A DNA stretch of 64,000 bases from CBDCVY01 sp965223245. Its GTDB lineage: Bacteria > Nitrospinota > Nitrospinia > Nitrospinales > Nitrospinaceae. Each line of letters starts with the position of its first letter. Position 1 is the stretch's first letter. Where the stretch lies: NCBI GenBank assembly GCA_965223245.1, contig CBDCVY010000013.1:62001-126000 (forward strand). Reading direction: 5' to 3'. Under the pieces are notes generated by a model, which had not been told where the DNA came from, searched no databases, and saw nothing but the letters and a program-made list of their open reading frames with translations. Made by a program: the position numbers and the translations under genes. Positions 44,525 through 52,675 of this stretch are shown here, piece after piece.

Positions 44525-45265
44525 ATGGTGTTAGAGCTGAAAAATGTTTCTAAAGTTTATAACCGTAAAACGACTGCTTTAAACAATATTTCTATAAAAG
44601 TAAACCCGGGGGATTTTATAGTGGTTTTAGGTAAAAGTGGTTCCGGGAAATCCACACTAATGAGATGTATTAATCGTTTGGTAGAACCTACCAGTGGACA
44701 AATTTTTTTTGAAGGCATAGATTTAACACGTGCTGGATCAAAGCTTTTAAGAAGACTACGCCGAGATATTGGAATGGTTTTCCAAAATTTTAACTTGATT
44801 CCGCGAGCGTCGGTTTTAACAAATGTTTTGAGCGGTAGGCTGGGGTATTGTTCTCCCTGGGGAGTATTGTTGAATCACTTTTCTAAAGAGGATAGGGAAA
44901 ATGCGTTTGAAAAACTGGAGCAATTAGAAATTTCCGATAAGGCCTTCGCTCGAGCTGATTGTTTGAGTGGAGGGCAACAACAAAGAGTTGGTATAGCAAG
45001 AGCATTACTGCAGAAACCAAAATTAATTTTGGCAGACGAACCAATTTCGGCATTAGATCCAGCCACATCTAGGACTATTTTAAACATTCTAAAGAGAATA
45101 AATGAAGTAGAAGGGATCACAATTATTTGCAATTTACATTTGCCTGACTTGGCACTGCAATACGGCAATCGTTTGATAGCGTTGAAATCAGGGAAGTTAG
45201 CCTACAATGGCCCCCCGGATGAAATTTCAGAGGAACGTCTTTTGAAATTTTATGCCAGTGACTAA
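44525..45265 (+). CDS. phnC: PhnC-like ABC transporter ATP-binding protein
   Basis: ATG 44525 follows GGGAG, so the upstream TTG at 44513 is dropped; 246 residues. Walker A GKSGSGKST (36-44), signature LSGGQQQRVGIARALL, Walker B LILADEPISALDP, and the Q-loop VFQNFNLIPRASV are intact. LGYCSPWGVLLNHFSKEDRENAF is the usual PhnC-specific insert. It powers uptake with PhnD and a PhnE permease, but no PhnE is here. Cytoplasmic. Confidence 0.93.
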   Translation: MVLELKNVSKVYNRKTTALNNISIKVNPGDFIVVLGKSGSGKSTLMRCINRLVEPTSGQIFFEGIDLTRAGSKLLRRLRRDIGMVFQNFNLIPRASVLTNVLSGRLGYCSPWGVLLNHFSKEDRENAFEKLEQLEISDKAFARADCLSGGQQQRVGIARALLQKPKLILADEPISALDPATSRTILNILKRINEVEGITIICNLHLPDLALQYGNRLIALKSGKLAYNGPPDEISEERLLKFYASD

Positions 45266-45375
45266 GATTTTTCTGTTTTTTCTGGCTAATTTTGTAATAC
45301 AATCAGAAAGTAATTTCACCAACAAACTTTATTTCTTATATCTTTAGCGGACCGTCATTTTAATGGGGGACTTTT

Positions 45376-45669
45376 ATGGACGATCCTTTACAACAAATTT
45401 CCGCTTTATTAGCTTCCTTTCTTTTGAATGGTTATGCAGTCATAGGGTTCCTATCACTGATCAACCTGTTTATTCTATGGTTTATTTGGAGAAATAAAGT
45501 TTACTCTAAAAGAATCTACGAACAACTATTGATCCAAAATAGATATTTTCTTGCTACTCCCAAAGCGACAAGGTCGGTTTCAGAGAAGCCTGCTATTGAA
45601 AAATCTGCCCCGGAAAATAAAGTCCGCGAATCATCTACAAAAGAAAGTTCTTTTAATAAAACCTGGTGA
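45376..45669 (+). CDS. Small single-pass membrane protein
   Basis: 97 residues: one hydrophobic helix at about 20-40 (YAVIGFLSLINLFILWFIW), then a basic and polar cytoplasmic tail rich in K, S and E (RSVSEKPAIEKSAPENKVRESSTKE). It takes the place in the operon where a PhnE permease would be expected, but it is far too short for one. Its role is unknown. A GGGGGA site precedes the ATG. Confidence 0.7.
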   Translation: MDDPLQQISALLASFLLNGYAVIGFLSLINLFILWFIWRNKVYSKRIYEQLLIQNRYFLATPKATRSVSEKPAIEKSAPENKVRESSTKESSFNKTW

Positions 45670-45678
45670 CCAATTGTC

Positions 45679-45722
45679 AAAAAGGTTTTCAGAAACATTT
45701 TTTATTAAAGAACCTTTTTTAT
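45679..45722 (+). terminator. Terminator after the small membrane protein
   Basis: AAAAAGGTT (45679-45687) and AACCTTTTT (45711-45719) pair around a 23-base loop, followed by T-rich sequence. The large loop lowers confidence. Confidence 0.6.
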
Positions 45723-46037
45723 TTTGTCAGAATAAAGGAATAACCATTTCTAGCTTGTATTCACAGAACTCAATTTAAGTTTAGAATCTTAGAAGCTCCT
45801 ACATCTCCTAACTTTTTGTTAAGTTAAAAAACCTATTCCATCCTATTAAATTTGTTAAGAACCTCAGTTATCTTTGGAAGGCGTATTCTGAAAAGTTAAT
45901 GGGGTTTTTTGATCTTGAGCAAATATTTTTGGTTAGGATGACCGATTATGTGTAAACCCGGAGCCCGGGCAATACATTTGAAGACCTTATTTTCTGGATT
46001 TTTGCTGCAAATTAATAGTTTTCCAATGTTTGTGAAA

Positions 46038-46067
46038 TTATGATAGTTTAAAATATGTAGGTATAAT
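46038..46067 (+). promoter_or_regulatory. Possible promoter of the cytochrome c/EB_dh operon
   Basis: TATAAT at 46062-46067 is a perfect -10; TTATGA at 46038-46043, 18 bases upstream, is a weak -35. The GTGAAA/TTTCAC arms around it could be an operator. Confidence 0.45.
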
Positions 46068-46108
46068 TTTAGTTTCACTATGGGTGGACGGTTTAAGAAG
46101 AGGGCCTT

Positions 46109-46612
46109 ATGAGAAAAACTGCTCCTTTATTTCTTTGTGGGATTTTCCTGTTATTGTCAGTGCTAAATAACAAGCCCATTTTGGCTGAAGACTTTCCGCA
46201 ATTCGACCATCTTCCCAATGCTTCAAATAATTTAATTCCTAAAGAACCTGGTTGGAAAGACCCTACTTATCGCGGTTGGGAATTAGTAAGTATTCCAGGG
46301 CTGATATCCACTTATTATGATTTAAATTTGGATGGTAAATTAGATTATCAAGTAATTCGAAAAATTATACGGAAAGCTTCTGGTGAAGAATTAAGTATTA
46401 AAGAAGCTGTGAAAATAGCTAAGTTTGATAATTTAGCAATTTATGTTTCTTATCCGGTAATTTATTTTACAAATAAAAATCCTCTTTTTTATTGTAAAGG
46501 TTTAGATTTCCGGAAAAATTGTGACCACATTTGGATTGATATTGCAGAGGATGGCCTAAATGGCAATGAAACGTTATATACATTATCTCGGCCCCGCCCT
46601 TTTGTCCGATAG
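46109..46612 (+). CDS. Exported protein with EF-hand-like calcium loop
   Basis: 167 residues with a signal peptide ending ILAEDFPQ. The mature part is compact: YYDLNLDGKLDYQVIRK contains a DxNxDGxxD calcium-binding loop, and it has two cysteines (FYCKGLDFRKNCDHIW) likely to form a disulfide. The rest has no recognised domain. It overlaps the start of the following cytochrome c/EB_dh gene by 53 bases in another frame, so the pair is probably translated together. Confidence 0.75.
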   Translation: MRKTAPLFLCGIFLLLSVLNNKPILAEDFPQFDHLPNASNNLIPKEPGWKDPTYRGWELVSIPGLISTYYDLNLDGKLDYQVIRKIIRKASGEELSIKEAVKIAKFDNLAIYVSYPVIYFTNKNPLFYCKGLDFRKNCDHIWIDIAEDGLNGNETLYTLSRPRPFVR

Positions 46613-48188
46613 AAAACAAATATTCTGGACATTCCAATTAATTGTTATCTTTTGCGGATTCATGGGGTTGGTGGCAACCCATGTGTTTGCCCATTCCAAT
46701 AAAAAATCCGTTTTTGAAGAAGAAACAATTTCTCAGGAAAAACATTCTGGGCACAGTCACGGAAGTAAGGGAATTTCTAAAACCATAGGTGCAACAGTTT
46801 ACAAGCATATGTGTGTCTTTTGTCACGGAGAAGACGGCAATGGTGGAGGTAAGGCAATGGCCTATCTATACCCTTGGCCACGTGATTTTCGAAAAGGAGT
46901 TTTTAAACATAGGTCTACTCCTTCAGGTTCGCTTCCTTTAGATGGAGATATTATGCGTACCATTGCGCGTGGTATTCCCGGCACTGCTATGCCTGCGTGG
47001 GAGGGTGCATTGACTGAGGATGAAATGGCTTCAGTGGTGAGTTATTTAAAAAGTTTCTCTAAGAGATTCGAAACGGAAAAACCCAAAAAACCCGTTGTTC
47101 CGGGTACTCCTCCCTCTACCACCAAAGATGCGATAGAGCATGGTGAACAAATTTATAAAGAAATGCGTTGCGCTCGTTGTCATGGTACAGATTTGAAGGG
47201 AAGCGGTCCTATGGCTAGTAGTCTTTATGATATTTGGGATCATCGAGCATTTGTTTATGATTTAACCAATCCGAATACGATTAAGTTTGGTTATGAAAAA
47301 AAAGATATTTATATGACTCTTTCGACGGGCCTGGATGGCACTCCTATGAAAACATATAGTCATTTAACAGATAAAGAAAGATGGGACCTGGCCACTTTTG
47401 TGCATTCAAAAATAAAAGTTGACGAATTTCAAGAAGCAAAATATGAAACTGATTTGTATTCTAAAAAAGTTGATGGCGATGTAAAGGTGGATCCTGATGA
47501 CCCAATTTGGGTGGATGTGTCTAGTCAAAACGTACAATTGATTGCGCTCAATGCTCGCAAACAACAAATCAATCGAATAAAATTTCAATCCATAATAAAC
47601 GAAAAAAAGATATTTGTTCGTGTTGAATGGGATGACCCCACACCTAATAAATCTTCCAGCCGTCATCAGGATTTTAAAGATGCTGTTGCTTTAGAATTTG
47701 CTCTTGGAGATGTTTTGCTCCATACCCATGGTCATAATGAGCCCTTCTTTGGAATGGGGAACCGTGCGAAACCTGTTAATATTTGGCAATGGCGGGCGGA
47801 TTGGCAACAAGAAATTGAAACTAAAAAAGAACTGGAATATGCCACTAAAGGAATGGATATGGATGTAATGATTTTTGGTGGCGAGGTTAATCCGGTAGAA
47901 TCTTTAAACCCTTTCCGAGAAGTTCCTATTGAAGAGCTCAATGCCGAAGGCTTTGGAACCCTGACCCCCCAACCTAAAACTAAGCAAAATATTACAGGGA
48001 AAGGTGTTTGGAAAAATGGCAAATGGAGTGTAGTTTTTGAAAGACCGATAAAGTCCCTTAATAAATGGGATGTAAAACTTTCCCAAAAACAGCCCATATT
48101 GATTGCATTTGCGGTTTGGGATGGAGCCCACCAGGATCGGAATGGCAGAAAAATGGTTTCTATGTGGCAAAGACTTAATTTGCCTTGA
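46560..48188 (+). CDS. Di-heme cytochrome c fused to ethylbenzene-dehydrogenase-type heme domain
   Basis: 542 residues with a membrane anchor or uncleaved signal (about 20-42). Heme sites CVFCH at 85-89 and CARCH at 204-208 lie in two class I cytochrome c domains, each with a later Met (PGTAMPAWEGAL, DGTPMKTYSHL). Residues about 320-540 look like the EB_dh/DMSO-reductase gamma heme-b-binding fold, with DPIWVDVSSQNVQL, VRVEWDDPTPN and FAVWDGAHQDRNGRKMVSMWQRL. This arrangement has been proposed for the nitrite oxidoreductase gamma subunit in Nitrospina-type organisms. No alpha or beta subunit is in the window. Confidence 0.85.
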   Translation: MAMKRYIHYLGPALLSDRKQIFWTFQLIVIFCGFMGLVATHVFAHSNKKSVFEEETISQEKHSGHSHGSKGISKTIGATVYKHMCVFCHGEDGNGGGKAMAYLYPWPRDFRKGVFKHRSTPSGSLPLDGDIMRTIARGIPGTAMPAWEGALTEDEMASVVSYLKSFSKRFETEKPKKPVVPGTPPSTTKDAIEHGEQIYKEMRCARCHGTDLKGSGPMASSLYDIWDHRAFVYDLTNPNTIKFGYEKKDIYMTLSTGLDGTPMKTYSHLTDKERWDLATFVHSKIKVDEFQEAKYETDLYSKKVDGDVKVDPDDPIWVDVSSQNVQLIALNARKQQINRIKFQSIINEKKIFVRVEWDDPTPNKSSSRHQDFKDAVALEFALGDVLLHTHGHNEPFFGMGNRAKPVNIWQWRADWQQEIETKKELEYATKGMDMDVMIFGGEVNPVESLNPFREVPIEELNAEGFGTLTPQPKTKQNITGKGVWKNGKWSVVFERPIKSLNKWDVKLSQKQPILIAFAVWDGAHQDRNGRKMVSMWQRLNLP

Positions 48189-48331
48189 TCCTTCCCTTTT
48201 AATAAGATACGGTATAGAATCAAATTCATAATTTAAAAATTTCCAGCAATGATGTTTTGAAATTGAGACTATTGAAAAAATATTAATTGCTAGGATGTAT
48301 TGAATATTTTGATTGTTTGGAGGTCCCTTAG

Positions 48332-49855
48332 ATGGCTCAAGACCAGTTCGAAAATGATGACGAGATCAGTAAAAATGAAGAAGCACTGGAAGTTGCTGAA
48401 AATGATGATCTTGAAGAAGAAATAGAAGAAGATGCTCTTACCGCAGAAGAAATGGATGAAGTGGATGAGGTTGAAGAGCAGGAAGAAGAACCTGAAGTAG
48501 GTGCGATAATGGTTCTCGGGCAAGGTGATTTTTCTATGCGGGAATCTAATCGAGGGGCCGATGACCCTGGAGATAATACTTTAAGTGAACCTCAATTTGT
48601 GTCTCGTTTTGGAGATATGATATTTGTTGCTGACCGTGGAAACCATCGAGTTTTAGTTTGGAATAGCCTCCCTGAAGAAATGGGAGAACCTGCGAGTATT
48701 GTTCTCGGCCAAGAAGATTTTTCGGATTGTTTAGAAAATAGAGGGATTACCACCACACTGGATGAAATGACCTCAGGTTTAGGTGATGAAAACCTGGAAG
48801 GCTTTACAATTAGTAAACCAGAAGAAGATACCCTGTCGCAGCCCGCTGGAATTGAAGTGATAGATGGAAAGCTTTATGTTGCGGACAGTGGAAATCATAG
48901 AGTGTTACGTTGGAATGGTTTACCTTCAGATGACGGTGAAGAGCCTGGTTTAGTCTTGGGACAGGATAACCTGGAATGTGGTGAAGCAAATCGCCGGGGG
49001 TTCGTAGGATCCGGGTCATTATTTTTTCCTTTTGCGGTTCGTTCTGGAAATGATCAGCATGTTTTTGTCGCAGACAAGGACAATCATCGAATTTTGATCT
49101 GGAATAAAATTCCCTTTAATAATGGGTGGAATGCAGACGTTTGTTTGGGGCAAGCTGGATTTGATGAGAGAGAACCAAATCGTGGAGATTTTGATCATGT
49201 CACTCCGGAAACTTTAAGTTTCCCCACAGGAGTGTTTTTTGACCCTGAAACAGAAAAAATATTTGTAGTAGACCAAGGAAACAATCGAGTGCTAATTTGG
49301 AATAAAATTCCCTCTAACAATGGCGCTCCAGCAGATTTAGTTTTAGGGCAACCAGATTTTTATAGTAGGGATGTAAATGCCGGGTTGGGAGAAAAACGTA
49401 CATCTGCTGAAGGAATGTATTTCCCTACGGATGTGGTTTTTGGACGTAAAGGACTATTTGTTTCGGATACAGGAAACAGCCGTATATTAGTATGGAAAGA
49501 ATTCCCCACTGAAAACGGGCAACCGGCAGATTTGGTAATAGGTCAGGTTAATTTTTCCGAAACCAAATTCAATCGTGGTGGCGATTGTACGGCTTCCACT
49601 CTTAATGATCCCTACGGTATGTTTTTAGAAGAAGACCTTGAAGACGAAGAAGATCCTGGAAAACTTTATATTTGTGATCGTGGGAATTCTCGGGTTGTGA
49701 TTTGGCAAGAATTGCCAGAACCTAAGGTCGAAGAGGATGAAGAAGAAGAAGGCCAAGAAGTAGAAGATCCAGAACTTCTAATGGGGTCCGATGACGATTT
49801 TATGGATGACTTTGAGGATGAAGAAGACGAAGAAACTCCAAAGGAAATTGCCTAA
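48332..49855 (+). CDS. NHL-type propeller protein with acidic ends
   Basis: 507 residues, no signal peptide. The first 60 and last 50 residues are almost wholly Glu/Asp (EDALTAEEMDEVDEVEEQ; PKVEEDEEEEGQEVEDPELL). Between them lie about six blades with a repeating signature: VLGQxxF...NRG...L..P...VADxGNHRVLVWNxxP, a variant of the NHL fold not limited to the classical repeat. The TTGGAGG site supports the ATG. A binding scaffold in the cytoplasm is likely; it is similar in design to the protein at 55577. Confidence 0.85.
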   Translation: MAQDQFENDDEISKNEEALEVAENDDLEEEIEEDALTAEEMDEVDEVEEQEEEPEVGAIMVLGQGDFSMRESNRGADDPGDNTLSEPQFVSRFGDMIFVADRGNHRVLVWNSLPEEMGEPASIVLGQEDFSDCLENRGITTTLDEMTSGLGDENLEGFTISKPEEDTLSQPAGIEVIDGKLYVADSGNHRVLRWNGLPSDDGEEPGLVLGQDNLECGEANRRGFVGSGSLFFPFAVRSGNDQHVFVADKDNHRILIWNKIPFNNGWNADVCLGQAGFDEREPNRGDFDHVTPETLSFPTGVFFDPETEKIFVVDQGNNRVLIWNKIPSNNGAPADLVLGQPDFYSRDVNAGLGEKRTSAEGMYFPTDVVFGRKGLFVSDTGNSRILVWKEFPTENGQPADLVIGQVNFSETKFNRGGDCTASTLNDPYGMFLEEDLEDEEDPGKLYICDRGNSRVVIWQELPEPKVEEDEEEEGQEVEDPELLMGSDDDFMDDFEDEEDEETPKEIA

Positions 49856-49914
49856 TATATTTTTTAGCCCTCGTTGAATTTATATAGAAATTTTTTGCCG
49901 CTCTCATTTAAACA

Positions 49915-49945
49915 GGAGAAAATTGGAAACATATTCATTTTCTCC
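49915..49945. repeat. Hairpin between convergent genes
   Basis: GGAGAAAAT and ATTTTCTCC form a perfect 9-bp stem with a 13-base loop, followed by a second imperfect stem (CCGACC/GGTTGG). Position fits a two-way transcription end, but no T run follows. Confidence 0.5.
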
Positions 49946-50038
49946 GACCGGACAGGTTGGTAAATTGTCACTTTTTTGTCAATTCTCGACGATATAATTT
50001 TTCCCAATTCCTCCCAAGACATTTATCCACTCTAAAAA

Positions 50039-51418
50039 CTATCGTAGATTCATGTAGCCAAATTGTATTGGAGAAGTTGGGAGTAAAAAAGCCTGGGCTA
50101 AATCTTTTTCACGGTATCCTAATTTTCGAAGAGGTTTTAAGGAGGAAAACACCTCCTCCTTTGTAACATAAGCGACCGTATCGGGAACACCCCTAGGGCT
50201 AAGCTTTTCTGTGAGTTGATTAATTTGTTTTCTCGGTTTTTTGGGCGTTCCAGGCATGGGTGGATATTTCATTTTTTGTATATATGGACTTTTATAGGTT
50301 GTATTTAATGCATGCAATGTTTGTAACATGAGGATATCCACATCCCAGGGATCCAGCCGTGTGATGTTGGGATGACTTTGTACTAAGTCTATAGAGCTTA
50401 CCACTTTTCTCCCTAAGTTTTTTTCAACAAAAGTTTGTTGTGGTTCTAAATTGACATCGTTAAAGCCAATCTTGTTAGCTATCTCAACGAGTAAAGGGAA
50501 ATTGACCATTGAAGTATATTGTCCACCATAAAGCTTAAAATAAGGGCGCCCCACCTGGTTTAAATAATCAAGAGAAAGCATTCCGTAATCAAAAGAGCTG
50601 TACCCTTGATTATTTGAAATTAATAATTCCTTAGCCCATTGCATCGTGCTAAAAGCTCCAATATTGATAGGAGTGGGTATTTCATCAGCTAAGCTTTCTA
50701 AGTGGTGAGCAATTGTTTCTGCAAAAGGCCAATCCGAAATATCAACTCTCTGGAAGGTTCGCTCCCAATAGATTTGATCTAAAAATGGACGGAGATTTTT
50801 TAAGAACTCCAAATTTTTTGAAGAGAATGCATCTATAAATTTATTAAAATCGATATTAAGCGAATCAGGATCTATTAAAGGTTGGATGAATTCTTCATAA
50901 AGCAAACCTTGATTTTTTAGGACCACTTTGGTTGCCAAATCATCCCAAATTTCATTAGAGATAATTTTAGTTATAGAATGAGGTTTAAACCCTTTTAAAT
51001 TCTCAGCGTGGGTGCGAACAGTTCTATATTGATTTTTATGTGCTTCAAGGTTTCGATTGGAATTAACACCATGGATTATTTCGCTAGAATAATCACATAG
51101 GATATATTTAATTCTTGGATAAACTTGATTATTTTTATCCAGATCTTTTAATCGAGACAAAAATCTTGCCGCCAAATTCCCATTCCCCACTCCCCATTCC
51201 ATTAAATAAATAGAATTTTCGGAGTTGCCTTTTGCTTTTTCAAAGAATTCGTCGGCTAATGCATGAGCCAGACGATAATCTAGGCTTACGTAGGTTTGGA
51301 AATGGTGATGAATATCAGGACCTTTAATTCCATAGAAAATATTGTTGACGTGAGTTTGCCATTCGTCGGTGGGCAAAAAATCCCCTAAGGGTAACAAATG
51401 ATTTTGGGGATTTTTCAT
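50039..51418 (-). CDS. MidA-like SAM-dependent methyltransferase
   Basis: 459 residues, soluble. YLMEWGVGNGNLAARFL is SAM motif I, and IISNEIWDDLATKVV matches the NExxDALP-type motif of the MidA/NDUFAF7 (COG1565) family. In mitochondria this family methylates a complex I subunit arginine and supports its assembly; in bacteria the substrate is mostly unknown. The chain is longer than bacterial MidA (about 350-400) because of a helical middle part and a basic tail. It is next to a TPR gene, 24 bases apart. Confidence 0.72.
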   Translation of the reverse strand: MKNPQNHLLPLGDFLPTDEWQTHVNNIFYGIKGPDIHHHFQTYVSLDYRLAHALADEFFEKAKGNSENSIYLMEWGVGNGNLAARFLSRLKDLDKNNQVYPRIKYILCDYSSEIIHGVNSNRNLEAHKNQYRTVRTHAENLKGFKPHSITKIISNEIWDDLATKVVLKNQGLLYEEFIQPLIDPDSLNIDFNKFIDAFSSKNLEFLKNLRPFLDQIYWERTFQRVDISDWPFAETIAHHLESLADEIPTPINIGAFSTMQWAKELLISNNQGYSSFDYGMLSLDYLNQVGRPYFKLYGGQYTSMVNFPLLVEIANKIGFNDVNLEPQQTFVEKNLGRKVVSSIDLVQSHPNITRLDPWDVDILMLQTLHALNTTYKSPYIQKMKYPPMPGTPKKPRKQINQLTEKLSPRGVPDTVAYVTKEEVFSSLKPLRKLGYREKDLAQAFLLPTSPIQFGYMNLR

Positions 51419-51442
51419 TTTTTACTGGAATATAACTCTAGA

Positions 51443-52549
51443 TTAACTATCTCCAATGGTTTTTCCGGAAGTAGAAACTCCCCCAGGAATACCCGCATGG
51501 TCCGTTTTAGATTGGGAGGAAGAAGAGTTGGTTAATTGGTTATAAGTTTCGAATGCTTTAGATGCATCTTCGTGTCGTCCAATATCTTTGTAACAATTGT
51601 AGAGGTTTAACCAAGCACTGGAATCTCCCGGATTGAGTGAAGTAGCCTTTTTAAATTCCTTAATAGCAGACTCTACCTTACCCAAGGATGCATAAAGACT
51701 TCCTAAATTGGTATGAGGTAAGGAAAATTCAGGCTCAATTTCATTGGCTTTTTTGAAAGCATCAATAGCATCCTCAACCATATTTTTGCCAGCAAATGCG
51801 CTACCTAAATTACACCAGGCCTGCGGATCTTTTTCATCTAGCTCAACAACACATTGGGCGCAGGTAAGAGATTCATCGAATTGCCCATCGCGAAAATATG
51901 CATTTCCTAAGGCGGCTCTCAATTCTCTATTTTCAGGGTCGAACATAAGGACCTTTTTTAAAACTTTAATTTCATCGGCAAACCTGCTTTGCATATCTAA
52001 AGCGGCTGCTAAATTTGCGTAGGCAGTTGTATCGGTGGGGTTAATCTCAACTGTTTTTTGGAATTCCATGGTGGCGCCTTCAAAATAATCTTGCAGCATA
52101 TAAACGCCACCCAAATTAAAATGAATTTCCGCATCATCAGGAGAAAGCTCAGCCGCCCGGTTCAGTTCCCGTATGGCTTCGTCCTCTTGATCACTTAATG
52201 CATAAGCGGTACCCAAAACCTTTAAAGCACGTGCATTTTGGGGATCCTTGTTGGTCACTTGTTTAATAACTTTAATAGCTTCATCATAATTGCCGCCATC
52301 AATATACAGAGTTCCCAGTTCTACTAACAATTCGGCATTGTTTGGATCATCTCGCAATTCTTTTTTTACTTGGCGAGTTTTTTTCATTATGGCCGTTTCG
52401 AGTTTAATTTGCTCTGGGTCCCGAACTCCCAATTCTTCAAAAATTTCGGGATCGATTTTCATAGTAATATAATCAGATTCTTTTTTGCTGTCTTGACGGT
52501 CGCGAAAACCCTCAACGTCAAAATCTTCATTTACATCTATATCAGCCAT
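51443..52549 (-). CDS. TPR protein with acidic N-terminus
   Basis: 368 residues. An acidic stretch (MADIDVNEDFDVEGFRDRQD) is followed by eight or nine consecutive TPR units (PNNAELLVELGTLYIDGGNYDEAIKVI; DPQNARALKVLGTAYALSDQEDEAI and so on) and a Ser/Gly-rich end. No signal peptide, so it is a cytoplasmic scaffold. It precedes the MidA-like gene on the same strand and may help that enzyme bind substrate. Confidence 0.88.
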   Translation of the reverse strand: MADIDVNEDFDVEGFRDRQDSKKESDYITMKIDPEIFEELGVRDPEQIKLETAIMKKTRQVKKELRDDPNNAELLVELGTLYIDGGNYDEAIKVIKQVTNKDPQNARALKVLGTAYALSDQEDEAIRELNRAAELSPDDAEIHFNLGGVYMLQDYFEGATMEFQKTVEINPTDTTAYANLAAALDMQSRFADEIKVLKKVLMFDPENRELRAALGNAYFRDGQFDESLTCAQCVVELDEKDPQAWCNLGSAFAGKNMVEDAIDAFKKANEIEPEFSLPHTNLGSLYASLGKVESAIKEFKKATSLNPGDSSAWLNLYNCYKDIGRHEDASKAFETYNQLTNSSSSQSKTDHAGIPGGVSTSGKTIGDS

Positions 52550-52675
52550 TAACTTAACTCTCCAAACAAAAGGATCTTAATTTCCTAATAATATATCAAA
52601 AAGCTTTGCTCATTTTTTATTTATGTAGATTGTAGGCAAATGTCTAATGATCTGTCAAACTCTAAAATAACAAGA

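Larger units (their letters stand above)
45670..46108. other. 439-base non-coding gap
   Basis: Begins with a terminator at 45679-45722 and ends in a possible promoter at 46038-46067. A 60-codon minus-strand frame (45896-46078) is judged spurious. GTGAAA (46032-46037) and TTTCAC (46073-46078) bracket the promoter. Confidence 0.5.

Noticed and set aside
45896..46078. 60-codon minus-strand frame in the 439-base gap
   Set aside because: It covers the promoter of the next operon, has no clear ribosome site, and its product is not recognised as any domain; kept as non-coding.
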